The notes: generated by a model not told the origin, from the letters alone. A DNA stretch of 64,000 nt from Pseudomonas graminis (GCF_013201545.1 NZ_CP053746.1:806001-870000); one strand, 5' to 3'. Shown: positions 6,898-16,573, numbered from the stretch's first letter. Numbers and translations: made by a program.

Positions 6898-9660
6898 TCA
6901 GCCCAATAATCCCAGTTCTTGTGCCCGGGCCACGGCTTGGGTGCGCCGTTCGACACCGAGTTTGCCGTTGATGTGGCTGGCGTGGGTTTTGACGGTATGC
7001 AGGGAAATGAACAAGCGCTCGCTGATCTCCTGATTGGAGCAACCGTGCGCGATCAGCTGCAGCACGCTGAGTTCGCGGGCACTGAGGTGGTCGCCGCCGT
7101 TACAGGCGGGCGGCTCACTGGTGACGCGCAGGCAAGGTAGTCCCTGACCGGGCGCAGCTTCAGGAAGTTGCTGGAGCAGGTAATCAACCAGCCGGCATGA
7201 GGGTCGTTTATGCAGTTGCTCGCGCAGCCAGTCGGGATGGCCACGGATCAGGCGCTGGAAGGGTAAAACCGCACCACCCGTGGCGAGCTGGAGGCTTTGT
7301 TGAAAAAGCTCATCGGCCTCGGGCACACGGGATCTGTCGAGCAACAACAGGGTGTGCTGACTCAGCGCATTAAGGCCGAGCAGTCCTGCACCGATCCGCT
7401 GGGCGTACTCCACTAGACCGTGCAGCCGCGCCATCGCCTCTTCGGTACGGCCCTGAATGTGGTCGAGAACCGCCCGCAGCGTTTCGATCTGCTGAGGCAG
7501 TTGCGGCGAGCATTCGGGGGCGGCCGCAGGTTGGTTGCCGCCATAGGTCTGTCCAAGCCGCAGCAGCCAGGCGTCGGCCAGATCGATACGGCCCTGGGCC
7601 AGCCACAGTTCGCATTTGGCGAGGGTGATCATTGCCAGGTAATACACCGGCGGCACGTCCCAGATGTGCATCAGCCGCTCGGCCTCGGCCAGTTCGGCGA
7701 AGGCCTCGGCGTAGCGTCCTTCGCGCCCCTCCATCCCGGCAATCACGCAGTGGCCGATCAGCACGCTGATGTCGCGGCAGGCGCGCGCCTCGGCCAGCCC
7801 GGCATTCAAGCGCTCGCGCCCTGCCTCCGGTTGAAGAAACTGCACCAGCAGGCAACCTTCGTACAACGTCAGCCGCGCGCGGACCGCATAGAGCTTTTGT
7901 GAAGACAGGCCGTTCAAACGTCTCAAGCCCTGGCGCACCTCCTCCATCGAGCGAAGGGTTTCACCACGGGCCTGCAGCGTGCGAGCGCGGTCGTAATGCG
8001 CCAGCGCTTCGAACAACGGATTGGCGACGCGCTGCGCCAACTCAAGGGCATCACGGTTCAGCGCTCGGGCGCGCCACAAATCACCGTCAGCGATGGCCAG
8101 ATTCGCCAGCGTCGACAGGCACAACAAGCGCTGGCCGTAGCGTTTGGGCGGCAGACTGACCAACGCCTCGCTGCAATAACGCCGGGCCGTTTCACTGTCG
8201 CCACGGCCCCGGGCGATGATCCCGCTCAGCGCCAGCCACTGCGCCAGCATCGAATTTTGCGCGGTCGCGGAAGGGGCCGGCAGGAATCGGCTGAGGTGAT
8301 TGCCAAGCTCCTCGGCGGCATCCAGTTGACACGCCAGACCCAGAGCCCAGGCGTACAGCACGATCAAACGCGGCGTGCTGACCAACAGGCTGTCGGGCAA
8401 GTCCATTTTCCAGCGCAGCAGCATGCCGACGTTTTGCTCGGCGAGGAGTTGCTCCTCGGAAAGGTTTTGCACCAGATTGGCCGCCACATCCAGGTGCCCG
8501 GCCCGCAACGCCTGTTCAATGGCTTCGTCTAGCAGACCCTGCTCGCTGAACCAGCGGCAAGCGTTCAGATGCACCCGCCGTTGTTGCGGCGTCACGCTGG
8601 CCCCGGCCCGCGCGCGCAGCAGGTCAGAGAACAAGTGGTGATAGCGAAACCAGCGACCCTGCTCGTCCAGCGGAACCAGAAACACCTGATGGGCTTGCAG
8701 GTACTCCAGCATGTCGTCGCTGTCGTGACTGTCACGCGCGGCGTTGCACAGAGCACCGCTGAAGCGCTCCAGGCAGGCGGTTTCATAGAGAAAGGCCTGA
8801 ACGTCGGCTGGCAGACAATCAATGACTTCTTCGAGAAGGTAATCCCGGATCAGCCCTTCCCCGCCGTTGAGCCCCTGGGTCAGCGCGTTACTGCCCGCTT
8901 CGTTAGCCGCCAGCAGCCAGAACCGCAGGCCGGCCACCCAGCCTTCACTGCGTTGCAGCAAGGCCCGCAGTGCATCATCGCTCAAGGAATTGCGCTGCGA
9001 ATCCAGCACCGCCAGCGACTCGTCGTCGGTCAGACGCATATCCTGCTCGGACAATTCCAGCAATTGACGGGACAGCCGCAACCGCGCGAGGTGCCAGTTC
9101 GGCCGCTGCCGGCTGGTGACCATGATGTTCATGCCCGCAGGCAGATGATTGAGGAGAAACTGCAGGCAGCGATCCAGCACGGGGCCCTGCACCAGGTGAT
9201 AGTCGTCGAGCACAAGCAACAGCGGTTTGCTCAACATCAGGTGCATCGCCAGCTCGTCCAGCAAACCGTCCAGCCACTCTTCGAAGGCGAAGGGCTGGTG
9301 ACGCTGACGCATCTTCAGAAGGCCGAGCGCCTGGCCGCCGAGTTGAGGAAAGAGTTGCTGGAGACCGCAGAGCAGACGTTCGAGAAACCGGCCCGGGTCG
9401 CTGTCCCGGTGGCTCAGCCCCAGCCAGAGGTTCTGCCACTGATCGGGCAGGCTCTCGCAGAACTCCACCGCCAATGAGCTTTTGCCGAAACCGGCCGGCG
9501 CACTGATCAACAAGAGGCGCCCCGACAGACCCGCACTCAGCCGCTCGCACAATCGAGGCCTCGATACGTAACCTTCAGGCAGTGGCGGACGGAAGAAACG
9601 GCCTTCCAACGCAGTGACTGCGTGATTTGCGAATCCTTGCAAACGCGACAGATCAGTCAT
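6898..9660 (-). CDS. MalT-like LuxR-family ATP-dependent transcription activator
   Basis: A 920-residue LAL-type regulator. The N-terminal STAND ATPase has a Walker A motif APAGFGKSS (residues 54-62) and a Walker B-like LLLVLDDYH. A long helical, TPR-like sensor region fills the middle. The C-terminal LuxR helix-turn-helix spans about residues 857-920 (LSARELSVLQLIAHG, then HTVKTHASHI). Proteins of this kind (MalT, AlkS) are switched on by a small inducer plus ATP. It sits next to DUF1329, DUF1302 and acyl-CoA ligase genes on the same strand, which makes it their likely activator, with a fatty acid or ester as inducer; this is inference. Confidence 0.88.
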   Translation of the reverse strand: MTDLSRLQGFANHAVTALEGRFFRPPLPEGYVSRPRLCERLSAGLSGRLLLISAPAGFGKSSLAVEFCESLPDQWQNLWLGLSHRDSDPGRFLERLLCGLQQLFPQLGGQALGLLKMRQRHQPFAFEEWLDGLLDELAMHLMLSKPLLLVLDDYHLVQGPVLDRCLQFLLNHLPAGMNIMVTSRQRPNWHLARLRLSRQLLELSEQDMRLTDDESLAVLDSQRNSLSDDALRALLQRSEGWVAGLRFWLLAANEAGSNALTQGLNGGEGLIRDYLLEEVIDCLPADVQAFLYETACLERFSGALCNAARDSHDSDDMLEYLQAHQVFLVPLDEQGRWFRYHHLFSDLLRARAGASVTPQQRRVHLNACRWFSEQGLLDEAIEQALRAGHLDVAANLVQNLSEEQLLAEQNVGMLLRWKMDLPDSLLVSTPRLIVLYAWALGLACQLDAAEELGNHLSRFLPAPSATAQNSMLAQWLALSGIIARGRGDSETARRYCSEALVSLPPKRYGQRLLCLSTLANLAIADGDLWRARALNRDALELAQRVANPLFEALAHYDRARTLQARGETLRSMEEVRQGLRRLNGLSSQKLYAVRARLTLYEGCLLVQFLQPEAGRERLNAGLAEARACRDISVLIGHCVIAGMEGREGRYAEAFAELAEAERLMHIWDVPPVYYLAMITLAKCELWLAQGRIDLADAWLLRLGQTYGGNQPAAAPECSPQLPQQIETLRAVLDHIQGRTEEAMARLHGLVEYAQRIGAGLLGLNALSQHTLLLLDRSRVPEADELFQQSLQLATGGAVLPFQRLIRGHPDWLREQLHKRPSCRLVDYLLQQLPEAAPGQGLPCLRVTSEPPACNGGDHLSARELSVLQLIAHGCSNQEISERLFISLHTVKTHASHINGKLGVERRTQAVARAQELGLLG

Positions 9661-10111
9661 GGCCGGCTCTTGTTGGAGTGCTTGTTGTTCGGCGTTCAGA
9701 TGTCGGGAGACTAGCGGCTATGGGAAGCCTTTTGAACATTGTTAGACGAAAGACTGTAAGAAAACGTATCCCATCAACAGGGGGAATGTTGGTTTATATG
9801 TCTGGAGAGGTACACGGTCCTACACCTGCTGCAGTGTAGTCGGCTCGGGCGTCGCTACGCTCGATGATTGGCTCGTGTAGGACCCATCCGCCAATGCGTT
9901 GAAATCTCTCGTTTGTAGCACTCCCTTTGCTGCCACGCGGAAACCAGGGCGGCTTGGCATTCAAGATTCAGACGCAAAAAAAAACACCCCGACCACTCGG
10001 GGTGTTTCCTTTCTGCGCTATGGGGTTCAGCCATAGGGTGAAACAGCGAAGGACTTCAGTGCGCTGTAGCTGTGATCAACGTTGCACGCTCTCCGCTCAT
10101 TCGATCAGCCG
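9661..10111. other. Intergenic region, no gene seen
   Basis: This is the promoter region for the LuxR-type gene and the 3' flank of the DUF1329 gene. It contains the terminator at 9982-10007 and a 9-bp inverted repeat GTCCTACAC (9817-9825) and GTGTAGGAC (9875-9883), which frames a possible 67-base stem-loop. No ORF with a ribosome-binding site stands out. Confidence 0.55.
9982..10007. terminator. Rho-independent terminator
   Basis: Stem AAACACCCCGA with complement CGGGGTGTTT around a short loop, A-run on one side and T-run on the other. On the minus strand it follows the DUF1302-DUF1329 operon by about 100 bases. Confidence 0.85.
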
Positions 10112-11482
10112 TTAGCGCACGCCATCCTGGCGCAGGGCATTGGGCGAGAAGTCGCTGGCTGTGGCGGTGAAGCCGAAGTCATACGCCCTCTTCTCTTCGT
10201 TCTTCATGCCCAGCGCCAGGTAGCGACCTGATTGCAAGTCGTACAGGGCTTCGAGGGCGTACCACGGCACTTGTTTGTCGTAGTAGTTTTCGGCGTGGGC
10301 TTCCGCCACGCGCCACAGTTGACCACGGCCGTCGTAGTGATCGATGACCGCGGCCTGCCAGGTGTCTTCGTCGATGAAGAAGTCACGTTTGGCGTAGATG
10401 TGGCGCTGGCCTTCTTTCAAGGTGGCGGTCACGTGCCAGACGCGACGCAGTTCATAACGCGCCAGGTCCTGATTGATGTGGCCGGCCTTGATGATGTCGG
10501 CGTATTTCAATTTCGGATCGTCGAGCTTGTAACTATCGGACGCGATGTACATCTCTTGCTTGCCGATCAGCTTCCAGTCGTAGCGGTCTGGCGCGCCGTT
10601 GAACATGTCGAGGTTGTCGGAGGTGCGCAGGCCGTCGGCGGCGGTGCCCGGCCCGTCATAGGACACTTGCGGCGCACGGCGTACGCGACGCTGCCCGGCG
10701 TTGTAAACCCACGCCGCACGCGGCTCTTTGACCTGATCGAGGGTCTCGTGCACCAGCAACACCGAGCCTGCCAGACGCGCCGGCGCCGTCACTTCCTGCT
10801 TGAAGTAGAACAGGATGTTGCCCGGATTCTTCGGATCGAAATCTTTCATTTTGTCGCGGAAGACGAACTCGTCGTGGAAATACACCGGGTTGAACGAGCC
10901 GTTGGTTTGCGGCGTGGCCTGGGTGACCAGACGCGAGACGCTGCCGCCGCGATAACGGGTGATGTGGTTCCAGATCACCTCGAGGCCGTCCTTCGGAATC
11001 GGAAACGGCACAGCGGTTTCGAAATTCTCCAGGCCGTTGCCGCCGCCGACCAGTTTGGTCTTGGTGGCGTTGTTCTTGATCGCGGCGAACACCTCAGCGG
11101 GAACGGTAGCGCCACGGTGGGACGGGTAAACCGGCATCTTGTAGGTGTCCGGGTAACGCTTGAACATCGCGTACTGGCCCGGGGCAAGCTTGTCCTTGTA
11201 CTGATCCACGTTCTGCGCGGTGATTGTGAACTGCGCTTTTTCGTTGGCGTACGGATTGGCCAGGAAACCTTTGTCGTCGACGGCGCCGGCATTGGTCGGC
11301 ATCGGGCTCCAGGCCGGGATGGTGTTGGCAGCGTTGCCGGCTTTTTCCGCGCCCATCGGCGTCAGCGTGGTGCCCAGCTTGGCGGCTTCGGCATCGGACA
11401 CCGCCGCCATCACACTGGTCGCCAACAACGACAGACCCAGCACGCCCACCTGCAACAGACCCTTCGTGATTTTCATTTTCAT
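10112..11482 (-). CDS. DUF1329 family periplasmic/outer-membrane-associated protein
   Basis: A 456-residue exported protein of the DUF1329 family. The start at 11482 gives MKMKITKGLLQVGVLGL with a signal peptide cleaved near VMAA; a longer open frame to 11860 runs into the preceding gene and is not used. Its start lies just inside the end of the DUF1302 gene (stop at 11491), 9 bases apart, so they form one operon. DUF1329 and DUF1302 proteins occur as a pair across Pseudomonas and relatives; the fold of the DUF1329 family is LolA/LolB-like in structural work, which suits lipid handling. The substrate is unknown. Confidence 0.85.
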   Translation of the reverse strand: MKMKITKGLLQVGVLGLSLLATSVMAAVSDAEAAKLGTTLTPMGAEKAGNAANTIPAWSPMPTNAGAVDDKGFLANPYANEKAQFTITAQNVDQYKDKLAPGQYAMFKRYPDTYKMPVYPSHRGATVPAEVFAAIKNNATKTKLVGGGNGLENFETAVPFPIPKDGLEVIWNHITRYRGGSVSRLVTQATPQTNGSFNPVYFHDEFVFRDKMKDFDPKNPGNILFYFKQEVTAPARLAGSVLLVHETLDQVKEPRAAWVYNAGQRRVRRAPQVSYDGPGTAADGLRTSDNLDMFNGAPDRYDWKLIGKQEMYIASDSYKLDDPKLKYADIIKAGHINQDLARYELRRVWHVTATLKEGQRHIYAKRDFFIDEDTWQAAVIDHYDGRGQLWRVAEAHAENYYDKQVPWYALEALYDLQSGRYLALGMKNEEKRAYDFGFTATASDFSPNALRQDGVR

Positions 11483-11490
11483 TATTGTCC

Positions 11491-13413
11491 TTAGAAGTTC
11501 ATGCCGAAGCTGAGGGCTACGAAGTCGCGGTCGTCCACGGTGGTGTACTTGCCGTCGAAGAAGTTGGTGTAGGAAAGGTTGGCGGTGTAGGTGTTCTGGT
11601 ACTCGGCGTCGAGGCCCAGGCTCACGGCCTTGCGACCTTCCTCGAAGTTGCCGCCAGGGCCCGGCGAGTAGCCATCGACGTCGTGGGACCAGGCTACGCT
11701 CGGGCGGAGGTTCACACCGGCGAAGACGTTGTTGTAGTCCCAGATGGCGCGGGCGCGATAACCCCACGAATCGGTGGTGGTGAAGCCTTCGTTTTCGCAG
11801 TAGCGGCTGAGGTTGTTCTGCGCGGCGGTGCCCAGGGTGCTGGCGTTGAGGGTCTGGCATTGACCACCCGGCAGCGGGCCTGGGCCGTAGCTCGGGTCGC
11901 GGCCGTAACGCAGTTTGGATGTGCTTTCCAGACCGCCAACGTGGGTCCAGCCCACCTCACCCACCACGGTCAGCCGTTCGGCGCCCATCACTTGATCGAA
12001 GAAGTGCGTAAACGTCGTTTGCGCCTGGCTGATTTCCTTGCGGCGGTAGCCTTTCTGATCCTGGCCCGGCGCGCCCTGCAGCAGCGACACGTTCGAGTTC
12101 AGCGGCGACAGGCCGGAATATAGAATGTCGGTGGTGTTCAACTGCACCGGAGCGTTGGGGCGATAGCTGAGTTCGCCGCTCCACGCCGTGCCGGTGGGCA
12201 AGGTGGTGGAGAAGCTCAGGCCGAACAGGTGGATGTCTTCCGGGTACTCAACGTAATAGCTGGAATTGCCGGCGACCACGACGGGCAACAGGGTTGGCGC
12301 GAGGGCCGCCGCAACACCCCGAGGAACGCCGTTGGCCGCCAGACCGCCCACCAGACCCGCTGCGCTGTAGGCGCTTGCCGGCCCGCCTTTGCCGCTGAAG
12401 ATCGGCAGACGGCTGTGATAGTTCATGTAATAGGCGCCAAACTCGGTGTCAAGCGGCTCGAAGTTGTAGTGCATGGCCAGGCCATACTGGCCACTGTCCC
12501 GGGCATCGCGATCAGGGCCGCGGGCAACCACGGCACCCTCGTCAGGGTTGCCGAAACTCACGCCGCGGGCGGCCAGCGTTCTTTGAACGGGACCACGCAA
12601 CGCGGCTGGCAGAGCCGAATTGAGGCTGTCACGGGTGCGCAGCACGGCAAGGTTGCTGTTGCAGCCGTCCGCGATGACGTCGGGTTGCGAGAAGAAGGTG
12701 CCGCAGTTGTCGACGACGGTCTGGTCCCATTCCAGCTGGTAAAAGCCTTCAGCCGAGAGGTTTTCCGTCAGGCTTTGCGACAGGTAGAACATGTTGACCG
12801 GAATCAGGCCTTCCTTGATTTCCGAGCCAGGACGACGGAACGCGGACACGTCGACCGGGTTGATGCTGTTGATGCCGCCCTGGATGAAGGTACTTTCACC
12901 CCAACTGACGACTTGCTTGCCCAAACGCACCGAACCCGGCTCGTCGGCAATGGAATAGTTGTGATAAACGAAAGCGTCAAGCAGCTCGAAACCCGAGGAT
13001 TTGGCGCCTTCCTTGCGGCCGGAATCGCTGATGTCCTTGAAGTCGCGGCCTTCGTCCTTGAGCTCGAAGTCGTACCAGTATTTGCCCCGCAGGAACACGC
13101 CGGTGTCGCCGTACTTCAGTTCAAGATCGTGGATGCCCTTGAATATCTTCGAAAAGGTTTCGCCGCTTTTGAAGTTCAAGTGACCGTCGTCGGAGGTTTG
13201 CGAAAGACCGTGACCGCCGTTGTTGGAGCCGATCAGGTTCTTGTTGGCATTCTCTGTGGACCAGCTCGCCCCCACCGAGAGCGACGAGTCGAAGTTGCCT
13301 TCGATTTCTCCGATATTGAAACTGACGCCGAATGCAGGACCGGCGAGCGTGGAAGCGAGGCTGACGGCCAGAGGCAATTTAGCCCGGCGCCAGAACTGGT
13401 TAGCTGATGTCAT
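11491..13413 (-). CDS. DUF1302 family outer-membrane protein
   Basis: A 640-residue secreted protein with a signal peptide (cleavage after the PAFG region, about residue 29) and a sequence rich in alternating aromatic/polar strands ending in SFGMNF, i.e. a beta-barrel with a C-terminal Phe. DUF1302 proteins are encoded with DUF1329 partners, as here (next gene, overlapping by a few bases). GGAG lies 8 bases before the ATG. With an acyl-CoA ligase upstream and a MalT-like regulator downstream, uptake or export of a lipid, ester or sterol-like compound is a reasonable guess, not shown by the sequence. Confidence 0.85.
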   Translation of the reverse strand: MTSANQFWRRAKLPLAVSLASTLAGPAFGVSFNIGEIEGNFDSSLSVGASWSTENANKNLIGSNNGGHGLSQTSDDGHLNFKSGETFSKIFKGIHDLELKYGDTGVFLRGKYWYDFELKDEGRDFKDISDSGRKEGAKSSGFELLDAFVYHNYSIADEPGSVRLGKQVVSWGESTFIQGGINSINPVDVSAFRRPGSEIKEGLIPVNMFYLSQSLTENLSAEGFYQLEWDQTVVDNCGTFFSQPDVIADGCNSNLAVLRTRDSLNSALPAALRGPVQRTLAARGVSFGNPDEGAVVARGPDRDARDSGQYGLAMHYNFEPLDTEFGAYYMNYHSRLPIFSGKGGPASAYSAAGLVGGLAANGVPRGVAAALAPTLLPVVVAGNSSYYVEYPEDIHLFGLSFSTTLPTGTAWSGELSYRPNAPVQLNTTDILYSGLSPLNSNVSLLQGAPGQDQKGYRRKEISQAQTTFTHFFDQVMGAERLTVVGEVGWTHVGGLESTSKLRYGRDPSYGPGPLPGGQCQTLNASTLGTAAQNNLSRYCENEGFTTTDSWGYRARAIWDYNNVFAGVNLRPSVAWSHDVDGYSPGPGGNFEEGRKAVSLGLDAEYQNTYTANLSYTNFFDGKYTTVDDRDFVALSFGMNF

Positions 13414-13776
13414 CGACGCTACTCCATGTGCTTTTATTTTTATGGCAGTGGGTGCTTCCAGAAACGACTCAGGCGGACGGGCCGCAGCGCCTGTGTGTCA
13501 GCGCCGATCGGGCAGCCAAACAACTGCGAAACGATCAGGGCGCTTTTCTCCGGTAACGACCTACTGCCGACTATAGCCAGCAGGTGCTGCTGCTTGATCC
13601 CTCTAAAGTGTGATTTATAGCGCCGACACCTCTGGCACGCCGACTCCAGAGTGGCCAATCACAACGCAGGGGGAGCATGGCTGAAAAAGAGGAATTGGCA
13701 AGGAAGACGGCGGAGTAGAGCCTTCGCGGCACATTTTGAGCGTAATCAACCGATAAAATGGCCGCGAAGGAAAGCG
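13414..13776. other. Gap between acyl-CoA ligase and DUF1302 gene, no gene seen
   Basis: The gap separates two genes on the minus strand and probably carries the promoter of the DUF1302-DUF1329 operon. I see no convincing ORF, terminator or strong -35/-10 pair in it. Confidence 0.5.
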
Positions 13777-15453
13777 TCAGAGCGTAGAGAGGAAAGCGCT
13801 GTTGCTGCCCTGCCATTCGAGGATGTTCTGGCGGATCTGCTTCTTGTCGAGCTTGCCGACACTGGTCTTGGGAATTTCGGTAACAAGGGCGATCTGGCTC
13901 GGAATCGCCCACTTGTTAATGTGCCCCTGTTCCACAAACGGCTTGAGATGTTCCTTCAGGATCTTCGCATCCAGAACGTGGCCCTCGCGGGCGACCAATA
14001 ACGCAAACGGGCGCTCGCCCCACTGCGGATCGGCGATGCCCACGACGGCCACTTCGCGCACACCGGGATGGCGGCTGCAAAGGTCCTCCAGTTGCAGCGA
14101 TGACACCCACTCGCCGCCGGTCTTGATGACGTCTTTGATCCGGTCACGGATGTCGATCCCGCCCATGCTGTCCAGCGTCGCCACGTCGCCGGTGTGCAGC
14201 CAGCCGCCGGCCCACAGTTCGGCGCCCTTCTCCGGCTCGCGGTAATAGCCTTCGCTCAGCCAAGGTGCGCGCAATACCAGCTCGCCCTGGGTCTCACCAT
14301 CTGACGGGAGAAAGTTGCCTTCGCCATCGACAATCGCCGCCTCGACCAGCACACCCGGCGCGCCCGCCTTGATTCGGTACGCGGTGCGTTCGTCTTCACT
14401 GGCTGCCATCAGGTCGTCGTTCAGGTGCGCAACTGAAACCAACGGCCCGGTCTCGGACATGCCGTAGGCCGCAGACAGCTGAATGCCCTTGGCCTTGGCT
14501 GCCTCGTACAGCGAACGATTGAGTGAGCTGCCGCCGATGATGATGTGCCAGCCGGTGAAGTCCATGTTCTGGGCGGCTTTGGCGTTGAGTACCATTTGCA
14601 TGATGGTGGGCACGCAGTGGGAAAACGTGACCTTCTCTTTTTGCCAGAGCTCTACCAGCAACTCGGGGTCGTAACGACCGGGATACACCTGTTTCGCGCC
14701 CAGCATGGTCGCGGCGTAGGGCACGCCCCACGCATGAACGTGGAACATCGGCGTGATCGGCATGTAGACCTTGTCACCACCGAGCATGCCTTCGACGCTG
14801 CCCATGATCGTCGCAACGGCCATGGTGTGCAGCACGAGCTGGCGATGGGTGAAATACACCCCCTTGGGGTTGCCCGTGGTACCGGTGGTGTAGAACGTGG
14901 TCGCCACCGAGTTCTCGTCGAAATCCTCGAACTGATAGTGCGAACTCGCAGCGGCCAACAACGCTTCGTACTCGCCGACGAGGTTCGGCAGGTCGGCGTG
15001 AGCGCCATCGGTGTCGGTCAGTAACAGTGTTTTTTCCACGGTCGTCAGTTGCCCGGCGATGGCGTTGTAGAGGGGTACGAATTCACTGTTCACCAGCACG
15101 AGCTTGTCTTCGGCATGGTTCATGGTGAAGAGGATCTGCTCGGGCGAAAGCCGGACGTTGATGGTGTGGATCACCGCGCCAATCATCGGAATGGCGAACA
15201 TGCATTCCAGGTAACGGTGACTGTCCCAATCCATCACCGCCACGGTGTCCCCCGCTTTCACCCCCGCTGCGGTCAACGCACCGGCCAGCCGGCAGATGCG
15301 CTCGTTGAGCATTTGATACGAGTAGCGCGAATGGTCCCGGTAAACGATCTCACGGTTTTTTTCGTAGCGCACGCCTGACAGCAGCAGTCGTTTGATCAAC
15401 AGAGGGTACGGGTACGCCCCTTCGGCGGGCGGAATCACGCGGGTGTGCAGCAT
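13777..15453 (-). CDS. Medium/long-chain fatty-acid--CoA ligase (AlkK-like)
   Basis: Activates a carboxylic acid to its CoA thioester through an acyl-AMP intermediate. The 558 residues carry the P-loop motif YTTGTTGNPKG (188-198), AAYGMSETGP further on, and a C-terminal GWLHTGDVA and KTGGEWVSS, all standard for the ANL superfamily. Length and the opening resemble AlkK of the Pseudomonas alkane pathway, so medium-chain fatty acids are the likely substrate. An AGGGA precedes the ATG. The gene lies upstream of the DUF1302-DUF1329 pair and LuxR-type regulator, a combination I recall from P. putida next to pta. Confidence 0.9.
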   Translation of the reverse strand: MLHTRVIPPAEGAYPYPLLIKRLLLSGVRYEKNREIVYRDHSRYSYQMLNERICRLAGALTAAGVKAGDTVAVMDWDSHRYLECMFAIPMIGAVIHTINVRLSPEQILFTMNHAEDKLVLVNSEFVPLYNAIAGQLTTVEKTLLLTDTDGAHADLPNLVGEYEALLAAASSHYQFEDFDENSVATTFYTTGTTGNPKGVYFTHRQLVLHTMAVATIMGSVEGMLGGDKVYMPITPMFHVHAWGVPYAATMLGAKQVYPGRYDPELLVELWQKEKVTFSHCVPTIMQMVLNAKAAQNMDFTGWHIIIGGSSLNRSLYEAAKAKGIQLSAAYGMSETGPLVSVAHLNDDLMAASEDERTAYRIKAGAPGVLVEAAIVDGEGNFLPSDGETQGELVLRAPWLSEGYYREPEKGAELWAGGWLHTGDVATLDSMGGIDIRDRIKDVIKTGGEWVSSLQLEDLCSRHPGVREVAVVGIADPQWGERPFALLVAREGHVLDAKILKEHLKPFVEQGHINKWAIPSQIALVTEIPKTSVGKLDKKQIRQNILEWQGSNSAFLSTL

Positions 15454-15604
15454 AGGAATCCCTTTTCACGGTGCAGGTGCGGGGGCTGAAAATATGCACT
15501 GTAGGGCCTGGGCGCGTCGATCGGATCAGCCGAAGGGATGAATTGTGTCATCCCACGTCACCGAGCCTACACGTGTGGGATACCAGCCAAAGGATACAAA
15601 AATA

Positions 15605-15639
15605 AGACCAAACGCAGACGGATTGTCTGCGTTTGGTCT
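15605..15639. terminator. Strong rho-independent terminator
   Basis: A perfect 15-bp stem (AGACCAAACGCAGAC and complement), 5-base loop and T-run. It lies 32 bases after the coiled-coil ORF stop only on the plus-strand side of that gene; read on the minus strand it ends the bacteriocin operon, preceding the acyl-CoA ligase promoter. Confidence 0.9.
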
Positions 15640-15670
15640 TTTTGGGAGCAGCTAGCCGGCCATTAAGTCC

Positions 15671-16573
15671 TCAAGGGGCGAGACTGGCCGACATGCTCGG
15701 CGTGGTCAGGTAAGGCCCGATTGAGGATGCATATTCAGCCACCGGAGCATCAATCCGTTGCTTAAGCACGACAGTGGCGCGCTCGACTTCCGCCATCGCC
15801 AGTGGACCTGGAACAAAAAGCAAATGGCGAAGCGCTTGGCTGTCAGCAAGGTCATCTTCTGGTTCACCGCTTCCATCCGAGCGTGTTTGTGGAATGGGCT
15901 CCCTGGTAGCCGCTACTAACTCTGTCGCCAGTCGGGCTTCTCGCAACGCTGATTCTTGGGCTCGCTGATTAATCAGTGCTTGAGCCGCAGCTTCGGCCTG
16001 TTGCTCGGCAAGCTGGCGGGCGGCCACTTCAGCAGCCTCCTTCGCCCGACGCTCCTGAAGCTCGCGGGCTTGTTGCTCCGCGAGCTGTTGAGCGTGGAGG
16101 CGTTCTGCCTCCTCCGCTCGTCGTCGCGCCAGCTGGCGAGCTGCTTCCTCTGCCTGTTGCTGAGCAAGTTGGCGCGCGGCCTCCTCAGCCCGTCGCTGAG
16201 CCTCTTGGCGGGCTGCCTCAATCATTTGCGCATGTGTGGACGAAAGCTGATTGATGAAGTTGCTCAAATACCAAACAACCTCACTAGCAATGATTTGGCG
16301 ATGCACCTCTACAAGGGGGGCGGACATAAATGAAAGATCCGCCCCTACCATGCTATTGAACTGATCCAAGGTGAGATGCCCTGCATCGTCACGCTCCCCA
16401 GGGGCATAAGGGGGAATAGACGCAAGCTTGGCTGCTCTCAGTTGCAATGCAGCGTCACGATACCGCTCAACAATCTGAAGATCAGACATTCCAGTTGTTG
16501 AGCCTAAATGAGCGATAACTTCGCTCTGGATTGAGCCTGGCAGCTGCTGAAGTAACACTGTGTAATGAGCCAT
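15671..16573 (-). CDS. Unrecognised coiled-coil protein of the bacteriocin locus
   Basis: I do not recognise this 300-residue protein. The start at 16573 (MAHYTVLLQQLPG) has AAGGA 8 bases upstream; a longer frame to 16621 overlaps the immunity gene. Residues about 1-125 are mixed and globular-looking. Residues about 130-210 are an Ala/Arg/Glu/Gln-rich heptad coiled coil with repeated AEEAARQLAQQQ-type units, and the tail is Pro/Ser-rich. No signal peptide or catalytic motif is visible. It follows the second immunity gene by 44 bases and precedes a strong terminator, so it is the last gene of the pyocin operon. The coil resembles in composition the N-terminal coil of the pyocin itself; a bacteriocin remnant or accessory factor are both possible. 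Confidence 0.6.
   Translation of the reverse strand: MAHYTVLLQQLPGSIQSEVIAHLGSTTGMSDLQIVERYRDAALQLRAAKLASIPPYAPGERDDAGHLTLDQFNSMVGADLSFMSAPLVEVHRQIIASEVVWYLSNFINQLSSTHAQMIEAARQEAQRRAEEAARQLAQQQAEEAARQLARRRAEEAERLHAQQLAEQQARELQERRAKEAAEVAARQLAEQQAEAAAQALINQRAQESALREARLATELVAATREPIPQTRSDGSGEPEDDLADSQALRHLLFVPGPLAMAEVERATVVLKQRIDAPVAEYASSIGPYLTTPSMSASLAP

Noticed and set aside
10232..11494. 420-codon plus-strand frame over the DUF1329 gene
   Set aside because: Shadow frame; the minus-strand gene has signal peptide and family features.
11483..11860. N-terminal extension of the DUF1329 frame
   Set aside because: Lies within the DUF1302 coding region and is Arg/His/Pro-rich noise; the signal peptide starts at 11482.
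15980..16250. Tandem DNA repeat or CRISPR-like array in the coiled-coil gene
   Set aside because: The repeats are imperfect coding heptads, not conserved repeat-spacer units; no cas genes and no CRISPR array anywhere in the window.
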